Below, piece by piece: positions 46,158-54,957 of a stretch of DNA of 58,177 bases. Position numbers and translations under genes: made by a program. Numbering within the stretch: position 1 is the stretch's first letter; each line of letters starts with the position of its first letter. The notes beneath the pieces are model-generated. The model searched no databases. It worked only from the letters and a program-made list of their open reading frames with translations, and was not told the origin of the DNA. The stretch is from Clostridia bacterium (GTDB lineage: Bacteria > Bacillota > Clostridia > Oscillospirales > Acutalibacteraceae), in contig JAFQWE010000004.1 in NCBI GenBank assembly GCA_017407645.1, positions 1 through 58,177 of the forward strand, given 5' to 3'.

Positions 46158-46570
46158 ATAAATATGTAAAAGAATTTTTTCACCGAGGATTGATTTTCGG
46201 CGGTTTTGGGCCTATAGTTTTGGGAATAATTTACGTCGTTATTGAGTCAACGGTGGCAGATTTCTATTTAAGCGGTAAGCAGGTGCTTGTGGCAATTCTG
46301 TCTATATATTTGTTGGCCTTCGTGCAGGCTGGTGCTACCGTATTTAATCAGATTGAGCATTGGAGTCTGCCAAAATCCTTGGCGTGCCATTTTGGCTCCC
46401 TTTATATTGTTTACGTGGGGTGCTATCTTTTGAACGATTGGATTCCCTTTAACGCAAACGTTTTGCTGATTTTCACCGCCGTTTTCGTTGCCGTTTATTT
46501 TGCGGTGTGGATTGCCGTGGTTGTGTCTATAAAAATCGTCAGCAAAAAATTAAACCGAAGGATATTGTAA
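46154..46570 (+). CDS. DUF3021 family membrane protein
   Basis: 138 residues with four predicted transmembrane helices (about 12-33, 42-65, 77-95, 100-128). GTG start overlaps the LytTR stop. DUF3021 proteins are thought to modulate their LytTR partner at the membrane. A terminator follows. Confidence 0.85.
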   Translation: MNKYVKEFFHRGLIFGGFGPIVLGIIYVVIESTVADFYLSGKQVLVAILSIYLLAFVQAGATVFNQIEHWSLPKSLACHFGSLYIVYVGCYLLNDWIPFNANVLLIFTAVFVAVYFAVWIAVVVSIKIVSKKLNRRIL

Positions 46571-46576
46571 CGTTGT

Positions 46577-46606
46577 AAAAGGCGGGGTTGTAACCCTGCC
46601 TTTTTT
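46577..46606 (+). terminator. Terminator of the LytTR-DUF3021 operon
   Basis: AAAAGGC-G-GGGTT pairs with AACCC-T-GCCTTTT and ends in T6. Confidence 0.85.
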
Positions 46607-46634
46607 GTGGTAAAATAACTTGGTGGTGATGTAA

Positions 46635-47144
46635 GTGGATAAAAAATTACCCCAAAGAAAGCATCCGCGTTTAGAAGATTTTGATTATGGTTCTGACGGT
46701 TATTACTTTGTTACAATTTGTACTCAAAAAAGACGATGTTTGTTATCTAACGTCGTAGGGCGGGGGCTTGCTCCCGCCGAAAAAGAGGTTGAATATACCA
46801 AATTAGGTAAAATCGCAGAACAGCAGTTACATCTGTTAGAAAAAAGATATTCGTGCATAAAAATTGATAGGTATGTGATTATGCCTAACCACATACACGC
46901 GGTTTTAGTTATATCAAACAATACGGCGGGAGCAAGCCCCCGCCCTACTTTAACTGATATAATTTGTACGTATAAATCGTTGACTACCAAAGAATGCAGA
47001 AAGATAGGATTTTCAGAACAACTATTCCAATCATCTTTCTATGAGCATATTATCAGGGGACAAGCCGATTACGATGAAATTATAAAATATATTTGCGATA
47101 ATCCGGCTCAATGGTGCCACGATAAATTATATTGTGAACAATAG
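46635..47144 (+). CDS. REP-associated tyrosine transposase (RAYT, Y1/IS200-like)
   Basis: 169 residues. The N-terminal YYFVTICTQKRR, the HUH metal motif in YVIMPNHIHAVLV and the catalytic tyrosine in IIKYICDNPAQW define the family. RAYTs act on GTAG-headed hairpins (REPs). Two such hairpins lie inside this gene, in frame and inverted to each other: 46755-46778, read as GRGLAPA, and 46925-46948, read as AGASPRP. They fall between conserved blocks, so the enzyme may still be active. GTG start. AT-rich, lone gene without IS ends. Confidence 0.88.
   Translation: MDKKLPQRKHPRLEDFDYGSDGYYFVTICTQKRRCLLSNVVGRGLAPAEKEVEYTKLGKIAEQQLHLLEKRYSCIKIDRYVIMPNHIHAVLVISNNTAGASPRPTLTDIICTYKSLTTKECRKIGFSEQLFQSSFYEHIIRGQADYDEIIKYICDNPAQWCHDKLYCEQ
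46755..46948. repeat. Inverted pair of REP hairpins inside the RAYT gene
   Basis: 46755-46778 starts GTAGGGCGGGGGCTTG and pairs with itself; 46925-46948 is essentially its reverse complement, ending CCGCCCTAC. They are 146 bases apart and match intergenic copies at 15527, 15871 and 21393. Confidence 0.85.
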
Positions 47145-47165
47145 ATTAAACATAGAGGTGACGAT

Positions 47166-48080
47166 ATGTATAAAATTGAATTAGGTAAAAGCGGAATGAG
47201 GGTGCCTACCGTTGCAGTGGGATGTATGCGCATCAGCAAAATGAGTGAAAAAGAGGCAAGTGCCTTTGTTAATACTGCTCTTGAAAAGGGAGCAAACTAC
47301 TTTGACCACGCTGATATTTACGGCGACGGCGAAAGTGAGCGTGTTTTTGGCAAGGCTGTGGCATCAATCAACCGCGAGGACTTGATTATACAGACTAAAT
47401 GCGGTATTGTGCGTGGCAAAATGTTTGATTTTTCCTATGACCATATAGTAAAATCGGCAGAGGGTAGTTTGAAAAGGTTGGGTACCGAGTATATAGACGT
47501 GCTTTTGCTCCACCGCCCTGATGCTCTTATGGAACCTGAAGAGGTGGCAAGGGCATTTGATGAGCTGAAAGCCTCAGGCAAGGTAAGGCATTTTGGCGTG
47601 TCTAACCAAAATCCTTATCAGATGCAGTTGCTTCAAAACAGCCTCACAATGACTCTTTGCGCCAATCAATTGCAGTTTGGCATAATGCATTCTTCAATGG
47701 TGCAGTCAGGCATTAACGTTAATATGTATAACGACTCTGCGGTAAACCGCGACGGCGGAGTGCTTGATTACTGCCGTCTTAACAATATCACTATTCAGCC
47801 TTGGTCACCTATGCAGTACGGATTTTTTGAGGGTTGCTTTGTTGATAACGAGAAATTCCCCCGGTTAAACGATACCCTTGCAAAATTAGGTGAAAAGTAC
47901 GGCGTCAGCAAAACCACCTTGGCGATTGCCTGGATTTTGCGCCATCCTGCCAAGATGCAACCCATCACAGGCACCACCAATTTAAGCAGATTGCAGGATT
48001 GCCTTGACGGCGCAAAGGTCTCCCTCACCCGCGAAGAGTGGTATGAAATTTACAAGGCGGCAGGCAACCTGCTGCCTTGA
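47166..48080 (+). CDS. Aldo/keto reductase
   Basis: 304 residues. A TIM-barrel NADPH-dependent oxidoreductase: catalytic Asp-Tyr in FDHADIYGDGESERVFG, Lys in IIQTKCGI, His in VLLLHRPDALMEP, and a C-terminal cofactor segment PITGTTNLSRL. It resembles YdhF-type reductases. Substrate unknown. AGAGGTGACG precedes the ATG. Followed by the ABM monooxygenase gene in the same unit. Confidence 0.92.
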   Translation: MYKIELGKSGMRVPTVAVGCMRISKMSEKEASAFVNTALEKGANYFDHADIYGDGESERVFGKAVASINREDLIIQTKCGIVRGKMFDFSYDHIVKSAEGSLKRLGTEYIDVLLLHRPDALMEPEEVARAFDELKASGKVRHFGVSNQNPYQMQLLQNSLTMTLCANQLQFGIMHSSMVQSGINVNMYNDSAVNRDGGVLDYCRLNNITIQPWSPMQYGFFEGCFVDNEKFPRLNDTLAKLGEKYGVSKTTLAIAWILRHPAKMQPITGTTNLSRLQDCLDGAKVSLTREEWYEIYKAAGNLLP

Positions 48081-48097
48081 CGAAAAGGAGAAAAAAC

Positions 48098-48385
48098 ATG
48101 TATACAATCTACGTAAAATTTGACTGCTTACCCAATAAGCGCCAGGCATTTATTGAAAAGGTAAAAAGTAGCGGTGTCCTTGATGCTATCAGAGCAGAGG
48201 ATGGATGCATCCGCTACGATTACTATTTGTCTGAAAAAGACGAAAACGAGCTTCTTTTAATCGAGCAGTGGGAGTCTAAAGACCATCAGCAAATTCACCT
48301 TACTCAGCCTCATATGGATACCCTTCGCAGCTTTAAGGAGGATTATATTACAAACACCCTTTTGGGAGAGGTTGAACTATTGTAA
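48098..48385 (+). CDS. Antibiotic-biosynthesis-monooxygenase-domain protein (YgiN-like)
   Basis: 95 residues. The ABM fold is suggested by IYVKFDCLPNKRQAF, EDGCIRYDYYLS, ELLLIEQWES and HLTQPHMDTL. Small dimeric ABM proteins act on quinones or heme-like substrates, or have unknown roles. ATG 48098 follows AAAGGAG; an in-frame ATG at 48077 overlaps the upstream stop. Read with the aldo/keto reductase as a redox pair. Confidence 0.85.
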   Translation: MYTIYVKFDCLPNKRQAFIEKVKSSGVLDAIRAEDGCIRYDYYLSEKDENELLLIEQWESKDHQQIHLTQPHMDTLRSFKEDYITNTLLGEVELL

Positions 48386-48405
48386 TTGGTTTTTTAACAA
48401 CGTAA

Positions 48406-48443
48406 AAAACGCCACAGATTCATTCTTGAATCCGTGGCGTTTT
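48406..48443. terminator. Bidirectional terminator
   Basis: AAAACGCCACAGATTCA pairs with TGAATCCGTGGCGTTTT (one mismatch) around TTCT, between two convergent genes. Confidence 0.9.
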
Positions 48444-48453
48444 CCTATGTTTT

Positions 48454-48520
48454 AGTGAAGTTTTGCCCCGCAAAGTGAAGTTAAGTTTGCCCACTACAAA
48501 GCAACTTCACTTGCAAAACA
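48454..48520. repeat. Short hairpin array with AGTGAAGTT linkers
   Basis: AGTGAAGTT occurs twice forward and once inverted (AACTTCAC), separated by TTGC/GCAA stems such as TTTTGC...GCAAAA. The same word occurs within the array at 8297-8535 (near 8480). Confidence 0.6.
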
Positions 48521-48534
48521 TCAAAGTCTTTAAC

Positions 48535-50790
48535 TTACTCCAAAACAATATTTATAGTATCACTCATCAATTGGGGGGCTAAATCAACGGTCAGGTTGCC
48601 CTCTGCTTTCACGTTCAGGGTGATTTTTTCACCATCTCGTTGCCATTTTACCGAGATTTTGCCATCCCTTGCCACATAACTTGCCTGAGCAAAATCCAGA
48701 GCAGTCACAAAATGTGGGTTTATAAGAATATGGTTAGGATTGTTATCGTTAGGGTTAACGTTGATACCTGCCACACAACTTAAATACCAGGCAGAAACAT
48801 CCCCCATAAAATGATGATTGTGGGAACCGATGCGCTTGCCCGGTTCCGCAAACCGCTCCCAAACCGTTGTTTCACCGCGGTAAATCATATTGGCATATGA
48901 TGGGTGGGTAGGCTTGGTAATCATACTGTATGCCAAGTCGGTATGTCCATATTGGCTAAGCACGTGGAAGATGGTGCGCAGTCCCAAAAATCCGCAGTCA
49001 AAGGAGCCGCCTTTTGCGTTAATGCAGTCAACAAGGCAGTCAACCGCTTTTTGCTTTTCACCCTCATCAAAAACCCCTGCATATAGCCCTAATGCCTGTG
49101 AAGTTTGGCAAACAGTGTAGGTAGGCTTGCGAAAGGCTTCGGTTTTGCCTGCGGTAATTATACCGTCCTTGTTATATTCTGCTCTTATAGCCTTTCGCAA
49201 AGCTTGACGGCAATTTTCAAACCACTGTGCATCGACCTTTCTGCCGATACGCTTCAGCATAACTGATGCCATTCGGCAACACTCCATAAGCACAGCAGAG
49301 CAAGTGTAACCTAAAGGAGAGGAATAGGTTGCCGCCTCTTTGTCAACGGGGAGCCAATCACCCATTCCGCTTTCAACAATGCCACGCTGGTCGCGGTTTT
49401 CCATATAATAAGCCATATTTTTAAGCATACTGTGGGCGTTTTCGGTTATAACCGACTCATCCCCCGTAAAACGATAGATGTAATATGGCACCTGATACAG
49501 CGCACTGTCCCACACGGGACTGTCTCCCATACCGCCTGCAGAGGGCACAACCAAGGGGATTCTGCCTGCCTCGTTTTGTGCTTGCCTTACGCAAAAAAGC
49601 CAATCTCTCATACAGTTTTCTGCGCCAAGATTATAAAGATAATGCTCGGCAGATATCGCAACGTCACCTGTCCATCCGTTTTTCTCGCGGTGGGGGCAAT
49701 CGGTGATAATATTGACCAGATTTGACTCGTCACTGCGGCGGCAGGCGTCAAAAATTTCGTTAGAAATTTGGTCAGAGCAGGTAAAGGTTGCCTTTTCGGT
49801 AACCAGGTTGTGCAGAACAACGTACTCAAGCAAATCGGGGGTTGCTTGCTCCTTTGTGATGCCGTAAACATAACAGTATCTGAATCCGTGATAGGTAAAA
49901 GGAGGAATGAAAATTTCTTCCTCATCACTGCCGCAAACGTAAACGTCACGCTGACAGCATCCGTCGGGGTAAACGTCAACGTTTATGTAGTCAACAAAGC
50001 CCTCAAAAAGCAATTCGGAAAATTGCATTTCTATTCGCTGACCTTTTTTACCTTTTATTTTCAGGCAGGGCACACCGCTGTTGTTTTCACCAAAATCATA
50101 GATATATCCGCCGCTTGTGGCACTTTTGCCCATTACGGTTTCACCGTTATACAGCCTTTTGGTAAAGGGGTCGCGCATACGGTAATCACGCAATGCACCC
50201 GGTCGAACAGACTTGGCTCTTATCCGACGGATTTCTTTTACAGGTTCGCAAGTGGTAAGTCGTCGCGCACCCTTGGGCTGCGGAGCCATTTGAGCCAAAT
50301 ACCAGTCGTTGCTTGGCGGATTGCTCATATCACAAAGAACACCCACCCGCAAATCATCAAAAAGAATTTGTGAGGGCTGCCACAGCATATCTTCTGCAGT
50401 GAATTTAAGGTTTCCGCATTCAAAGCCCAAAGCAAAGGATGGAGCGGCGCACCGATTGGTGTGACCCCATATTTTACCGCTTAAAGGATTGCTGAATCCG
50501 TTGCCAAGCATTACCTCAAGAGTGTTTTCGCCAACTTTAACAAGGTCAGTCAAATCATATTTATCAAAAAAGACGGCGTCGTCAGGGTTGGAAATATAAG
50601 GAGCAAGATAGCCCTTAGTTATCCTTTTACCGTTAAGATACAGCTCATAAAAACCTGTGGCACCAATTAAAACCGACACCGCTGAGTGATTGCCGTCTAT
50701 GGTAAATGTCTTGCGGAATATTGGAGCAGGCACCGCCTTTTCATAGGTAGCGCAATCTCCGTTTGCCCAAACGAAGTTTAGATTGTGCAT
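48535..50790 (-). CDS. Alpha-L-rhamnosidase, glycoside hydrolase family 78
   Basis: About 751 residues. An N-terminal beta-sandwich with ATGFYELYLNGKRIT, a middle linker domain and an (alpha/alpha)6 barrel with DCPHREKNGWTGDVAISAE, the GH78 acidic catalytic region, then a C-terminal beta-sandwich. It releases rhamnose from plant or bacterial glycans. No signal peptide, so it probably acts on imported oligosaccharides. ATG at 50790 has AGAGGTG 7 bases upstream. No rhamnose catabolic genes are adjacent. Confidence 0.9.
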   Translation of the reverse strand: MHNLNFVWANGDCATYEKAVPAPIFRKTFTIDGNHSAVSVLIGATGFYELYLNGKRITKGYLAPYISNPDDAVFFDKYDLTDLVKVGENTLEVMLGNGFSNPLSGKIWGHTNRCAAPSFALGFECGNLKFTAEDMLWQPSQILFDDLRVGVLCDMSNPPSNDWYLAQMAPQPKGARRLTTCEPVKEIRRIRAKSVRPGALRDYRMRDPFTKRLYNGETVMGKSATSGGYIYDFGENNSGVPCLKIKGKKGQRIEMQFSELLFEGFVDYINVDVYPDGCCQRDVYVCGSDEEEIFIPPFTYHGFRYCYVYGITKEQATPDLLEYVVLHNLVTEKATFTCSDQISNEIFDACRRSDESNLVNIITDCPHREKNGWTGDVAISAEHYLYNLGAENCMRDWLFCVRQAQNEAGRIPLVVPSAGGMGDSPVWDSALYQVPYYIYRFTGDESVITENAHSMLKNMAYYMENRDQRGIVESGMGDWLPVDKEAATYSSPLGYTCSAVLMECCRMASVMLKRIGRKVDAQWFENCRQALRKAIRAEYNKDGIITAGKTEAFRKPTYTVCQTSQALGLYAGVFDEGEKQKAVDCLVDCINAKGGSFDCGFLGLRTIFHVLSQYGHTDLAYSMITKPTHPSYANMIYRGETTVWERFAEPGKRIGSHNHHFMGDVSAWYLSCVAGINVNPNDNNPNHILINPHFVTALDFAQASYVARDGKISVKWQRDGEKITLNVKAEGNLTVDLAPQLMSDTINIVLE

Positions 50791-50812
50791 AGCAAACACC
50801 TCTTTTTATGCC

Positions 50813-50841
50813 AATATATCACCTGATTTTTGAAATGTCAA
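50813..50841 (-). promoter_or_regulatory. Promoter of the GH78 gene
   Basis: On the minus strand TTGACA (50836-50841), a 17-bp spacer and TATATT (50813-50818). Confidence 0.85.
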
Positions 50842-50920
50842 TCAGTTGTGTTACATTAGTGTTCAGGTTGCGACAAGTGGTAAGTTTTTTACAAAGGCAG
50901 GTTAAGTTTTTACAACAAAA

Positions 50921-50952
50921 AAAGACCTTGATGATTTCTCATCAAGGTCTTT
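50921..50952 (-). terminator. Terminator of the secDF operon
   Basis: AAAGACCTTGATGA pairs perfectly with TCATCAAGGTCTTT around a 4-base loop, with a T run on the minus strand. Confidence 0.92.
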
Positions 50953-50963
50953 AACTTTAACAA

Positions 50964-51911
50964 TTACTTCTTGCTTTTAGCAAGCTTCTTTGCATCAGAT
51001 GCTTCTTTCCACTTAACCCAAATGGCAGGAGCAAGGCAGATTGATGAATAAGCACCACTTGCCAAACCGAAGCAGAGAGGCACAGTCAGACTGCGCAAAG
51101 ATGCGATACCGTTAATTTCGCAAACGATAAGCACGATTACGATTGAAAGCACGGTTGAAAGGTTGGTCATAACGTTACGGCTGAGCACCTGATTGTTTGA
51201 CATATTAACCAAGTTGCCAAGTGCTTCCTTGTTGCCGTAAATACGCTTGTTTTCGCGAATACGGTCAAACACAACGATGGTACTGTTAAGTGAGTAACCA
51301 AGCAAGGTCATAACAACTGCAATAAAGTTTGCATCAATAGGCAAGCGGAAAATAACCGCTGCGGCAAATGCAATCAAAATATCGTGAAGCAGAGCAACCA
51401 TTGCAGAGGTACCTGCCAACCAACCGCCGATTTTACGGAAGCGGATGGCGGTGTAGATGATAACAAGCAATGCGGCAATTACAACTGCAACAAGGCACTT
51501 TGCAAAGAAGATAATACCAACGCTGGGAGATACGCTAAGAACCTCTTCCTGCTTGATTTTGTTATCTTTAAAATCCTTGCCGGTAAGCTTGTCGGTAAGC
51601 TTGTCAATAAGCTTGGTGTCAAGGGCATCCTTATCTGCCAAAGAAACAACCAGCTTTTGAGAGTCGTCGCTAACGCCTGAGGTGGTGGTAACGCTTACCT
51701 TTTTCTCGATGGTGTCGGCGGCAATCTGAGCGATTTTGTCGGTATCAATCTTGCCGTCGTATGAATAGGTGATTTTTGTACCGCCGCTAAAGGTAATGTC
51801 AAGAACGGGGCCAAGCACCAAAGCAACGATAAGTCCGATAAGAATGACTGCAAGAGAGCCAATTACAAACTTTTTAAGGTTGCCAACAAATTCAAACTTC
51901 TTATTCAGCAT
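50964..51911 (-). CDS. secF: Protein-export membrane protein SecF
   Basis: 315 residues with six transmembrane helices: one near 15-40, a periplasmic-side domain, then five from about 130 on. LGYSLNSTIVVFDRIRENKR is the SecF signature. With SecD it uses the proton gradient to assist late stages of Sec export. ATG at 51911 has GGAGGTG 6 bases upstream and overlaps the secD 3' end by 11 bases. Confidence 0.95.
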   Translation of the reverse strand: MLNKKFEFVGNLKKFVIGSLAVILIGLIVALVLGPVLDITFSGGTKITYSYDGKIDTDKIAQIAADTIEKKVSVTTTSGVSDDSQKLVVSLADKDALDTKLIDKLTDKLTGKDFKDNKIKQEEVLSVSPSVGIIFFAKCLVAVVIAALLVIIYTAIRFRKIGGWLAGTSAMVALLHDILIAFAAAVIFRLPIDANFIAVVMTLLGYSLNSTIVVFDRIRENKRIYGNKEALGNLVNMSNNQVLSRNVMTNLSTVLSIVIVLIVCEINGIASLRSLTVPLCFGLASGAYSSICLAPAIWVKWKEASDAKKLAKSKK

Positions 51912-53277
51912 TCTTAACACCTCCATAAAGCCAGGGCTTTCTCATACACTTGAACTTTGAGATGCTGCCCAGCATAATCTTGGATGCGAACACGCCCATG
52001 ATGAAGTTGAAGATAACACCCATAAGCAATGTGTATCCGAAGGAGTAAACGGTGCCTGAAACTGATGCACCGAACAAGCCGATGATGGGGCTGAAAATCT
52101 TTGCAAACAGGTTGTCGGAAGGACCGAAGCAGCCCATAAGAACGATAGCAACAAGAATGTTGGTTACGTTACCGTCAACGATTGCAGACAGTGAGTTTTT
52201 AGAGCCGATTTGGATTGCAGAGGTAACGGTGCGGCCTGCACGCATTTCTTCTGTAATACGCTCGGCAGTAATAACGTTAGCGTCAATACCCATACCGATT
52301 GAAAGAATCATACCTGCAATACCGGGGATGGTGAGGGTAAAGCCTTCGGTACCTGCAAACAGACCTGAAGCGCAAGCAATCATACCTGCAACCTGACCTG
52401 AAAGGGAAAGGGCTGCCACAACACCGGGCAAGCGGTATCTTACAATAACGATAAGGCAAACAACTGCAAAGGCGATAAGGCCTGCAATAAGCATTGCGTT
52501 AAGTGCCTCGGCGCCAAGGGTTGCACTGATAACCTGCAACTTAGAGTCGTCAACACCCATTGCAAAGGGAAGTGAACCTGCGTTAATGGTGTTTGCAAGG
52601 TCAACACAGCCGTCGTAGTCGGGGCCTGTAATGGTAGCCTCGCCGTTATTGATAACGTCGTTAACGGTGGGGGCAGAGATTACCTGACCGTCCATACAAA
52701 TGGCAATTTGCTGGTTAAGATAGGTTTTGGTGGCTGATGCAAACTTGCTTCTGCCCTCGCTTGTAAGCTTTAACAAAACGTAGGGTGAGCCTTCCATAAC
52801 CTCGGCAGAGGCAGAGGCAACGTGCTTGCCCTCAAGCACAACCTTGTTTTTATCGTATGTACTGCCGCCGCAGAATTCAAGCAGAGCGGTTTCGCCAAGC
52901 TCTTTGATAGCAGTTGTTGCATCAAAGCTTTCTTCACCTGCTTGCCAAGGGAAGCGGACGATGATCTGCTTATTGGCAGTGTCGATAGAAGTTTCGTAAT
53001 CGGTGATACCTTTATTTATAAGACGGGTATCAATAATCTTTTTAGCCGACTCAAGTTGGCTTTCTGTGATTTTGTCGGTGTTTTTATCGGTGGGGGCAAA
53101 AACGGCTTCAACACCGCCTTGGATATCGATACCCCAGCGAATATCACCGGCGCTTTTAAAATAGACAATTTCTTTGTCGCCGTAGTAATTCTTTACGCCG
53201 AAGAATGAAACGACTGTCAGCGCAACAATCAATATGGCAACAACGAAAAACCAGCATTTGCTAAGTTTCTTTTTCAT
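51901..53277 (-). CDS. secD: Protein translocase subunit SecD
   Basis: 458 residues. DIRWGIDIQGGVEAVF marks the P1 domain, and GIAGMILSIGMGIDANVITAERI plus VLMG-containing helices form the C-terminal membrane part; six transmembrane helices in total. RND-superfamily partner of SecF. ATG 53277 is preferred; AGGAGG lies 11 bases upstream, slightly far. A frame start at 53304 would place that site inside the gene. Confidence 0.95.
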   Translation of the reverse strand: MKKKLSKCWFFVVAILIVALTVVSFFGVKNYYGDKEIVYFKSAGDIRWGIDIQGGVEAVFAPTDKNTDKITESQLESAKKIIDTRLINKGITDYETSIDTANKQIIVRFPWQAGEESFDATTAIKELGETALLEFCGGSTYDKNKVVLEGKHVASASAEVMEGSPYVLLKLTSEGRSKFASATKTYLNQQIAICMDGQVISAPTVNDVINNGEATITGPDYDGCVDLANTINAGSLPFAMGVDDSKLQVISATLGAEALNAMLIAGLIAFAVVCLIVIVRYRLPGVVAALSLSGQVAGMIACASGLFAGTEGFTLTIPGIAGMILSIGMGIDANVITAERITEEMRAGRTVTSAIQIGSKNSLSAIVDGNVTNILVAIVLMGCFGPSDNLFAKIFSPIIGLFGASVSGTVYSFGYTLLMGVIFNFIMGVFASKIMLGSISKFKCMRKPWLYGGVKNAE

Positions 53278-53331
53278 TGACCTATTTTCCTCCTTACTTT
53301 GCATTTGCGGATTTACACCGCTAATAGACCT

Positions 53332-53360
53332 ATTATATTAGATTTTGACCTAAAAGTCAA
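53332..53360 (-). promoter_or_regulatory. Promoter of secDF
   Basis: On the minus strand TTGACT (53355-53360), a 17-bp spacer and TATAAT (53332-53337). Confidence 0.88.
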
Positions 53361-53403
53361 TTTCTTTAGTGCTTATTATACTGTAAAAATTTCTTAATAA
53401 AAT

Positions 53404-54684
53404 TTATACACCTTGTTCAATAAGCATTTCGCAGGTAGCAATCTTTACTGCGGTAGTAAAAATCTTCATAGCCTGTCTTAACTCGTCAACGGGCGGGAAA
53501 GAGGGAGCAATACGAATATTGCTGTCTAGAGGGTCGTTGCCGTAGGGGTAGGTAGCACCTGCGCTTGTAAGCACAACGCCTGCCTCTTTACAAAGCTCAA
53601 CAACACGCTTTGCACAGCCGGGCAGAGTGTCAACACTGATAAAGTAGCCGCCGTTGGGATGATTCCAAGCTAAAATATCAAGGCCGCCAAGACGGTCGTT
53701 TAACATATCAAGCACCATTCTGAACTTGGGCTCAAGAATTTCGGCGTGGTGGCGCATATGACTTTCCAACGACTTAAAGTCGGGGAACATACGGGCGTGG
53801 CGCAGCTGATTGATTTTATCGTTACAGATGGTCTGCACGCTCATACGCTTTCTTATAAGCTCACGGTTGACCTTGTTTGCGGCAACGCAAGCAATACCGC
53901 CGCCTGCAAAGGTAACCTTGGCAGTAGAGGCAAACTCAACAACCAAAGAGGGATTGCCTGCCTTTTTGCATTCTGCAAGTATGTCAATCAAATGGTCGTC
54001 TGCGCTGACAAGGTGAATGGAGTAGGCGTTATCCCACATAATTCTGAAATCCTTGGCGGCAGGCTTAAGATTGGCAATGCGGCGCACCATATCGTCGCTG
54101 TAGGTGATGCCTTGGGGGTTAGAATACTTGGGCACGCACCACATACCCTTAACAGAGGGGTCCTTTACAAGACGTTCAATTTCTTCAATATCGGGGCCGT
54201 CGGTATCCATAGCCACGGGAATCATTTTGATGCCAAAATGCTCGCAAATGGCAAAGTGGCGGTCATAACCGGGTGACGGGCACAAGAACTTAATCTCGCC
54301 CTGCTTGCACCAAGGCTCTTCACCAAGGCCTGAAATCATTGCCTGAGCAATAAAGTCAAACATCATATTAAGGGATGATGAGCCGCCGATTATTACCTTT
54401 TCTTCCTCGCAACCGAGAATTTGAGCAAAAAGACGCTTTGCTTCGGGGATTCCGTCGGGGCCGCCGTAGTTGCGGCAGTCAATGTTGCCCTCGGCAATAG
54501 GATTGTCGTGAGAGGTCACCTTGTCAAGCAGACCCATGCTAAGACTAAGCTGGTCCTTGCAGGGCTTACCTCGTGACATATCAAGACTTAATTCAAGTGC
54601 CTTAAAAGCCTCGTGCTCGGCAGTTGCCTCGCTAAGCAGTGCCTTAAGCTCTGCCTCGGAACAGTCAAGGTATCGTTTTTTCAT
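53404..54684 (-). CDS. Class I aminotransferase, MocR-like aspartate aminotransferase group
   Basis: 426 residues. LSLDMSRGKPCKDQLSLS near the start, IGGSSSLNMMFDF, CPSPGYDRHF, VPKYSNPQGITY, IMWDNAYSIH and the PLP lysine in STAKVTFAGGG fit the Aminotran_MocR (type Ic aspartate aminotransferase) family; it lacks a DNA-binding domain. It probably transfers an amino group between aspartate and 2-oxoglutarate. Own promoter; no pathway partner is adjacent. Confidence 0.88.
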   Translation of the reverse strand: MKKRYLDCSEAELKALLSEATAEHEAFKALELSLDMSRGKPCKDQLSLSMGLLDKVTSHDNPIAEGNIDCRNYGGPDGIPEAKRLFAQILGCEEEKVIIGGSSSLNMMFDFIAQAMISGLGEEPWCKQGEIKFLCPSPGYDRHFAICEHFGIKMIPVAMDTDGPDIEEIERLVKDPSVKGMWCVPKYSNPQGITYSDDMVRRIANLKPAAKDFRIMWDNAYSIHLVSADDHLIDILAECKKAGNPSLVVEFASTAKVTFAGGGIACVAANKVNRELIRKRMSVQTICNDKINQLRHARMFPDFKSLESHMRHHAEILEPKFRMVLDMLNDRLGGLDILAWNHPNGGYFISVDTLPGCAKRVVELCKEAGVVLTSAGATYPYGNDPLDSNIRIAPSFPPVDELRQAMKIFTTAVKIATCEMLIEQGV

Positions 54685-54722
54685 TTAATTCACCTCAGAG
54701 TTGGTTTAAGGATTATCTGTCT

Positions 54723-54751
54723 ATTTTAATATATTTTTATTATAAATACAA
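54723..54751 (-). promoter_or_regulatory. Promoter of the aminotransferase gene
   Basis: On the minus strand TTGTAT (54746-54751), a 17-bp spacer and TAAAAT (54723-54728). Confidence 0.65.
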
Positions 54752-54801
54752 TACCTAATTTTATCACTGTGCGATTATTATGAAAAAATGACATTTTCGC
54801 C

Positions 54802-54830
54802 TTGACATATTAGGCACAATGTAATAAAAT
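54802..54830 (+). promoter_or_regulatory. Promoter of rny
   Basis: TTGACA (54802-54807), a 17-bp spacer and TAAAAT (54825-54830). Confidence 0.85.
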
Positions 54831-54836
54831 GTAAAA

Positions 54837-54940
54837 TGATATGGTATTGGTGTAATTATGCCTATGGCGAGGCAAGCACACTACTACATATTGGGTGAAC
54901 CCGCAGCCCAACAAATCCATTAAATTGCGGTTTTTTATAA
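54837..54940 (+). ncRNA. Structured leader upstream of rny, possible attenuator or small RNA
   Basis: From the predicted start about 100 nucleotides precede the rny ribosome site. Hairpins: GCCT-ATGGCG-AGGC (54863-54876), TTGGG...CCCAA around 54892-54912, and CCGCA...TGCGG ending at 54930 followed by TTTTTT, a terminator-like end. The second and third stems overlap and exclude each other, as in attenuators. No Rfam family could be named by eye. Confidence 0.5.
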
Positions 54941-54957
54941 AGGAGGTGCACTTAAAA

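Noticed and set aside
46635-47144. RAYT considered a complete IS200/IS605 element
   Set aside because: No subterminal IS ends or accessory TnpB found; the sequence fits the stand-alone RAYT group.
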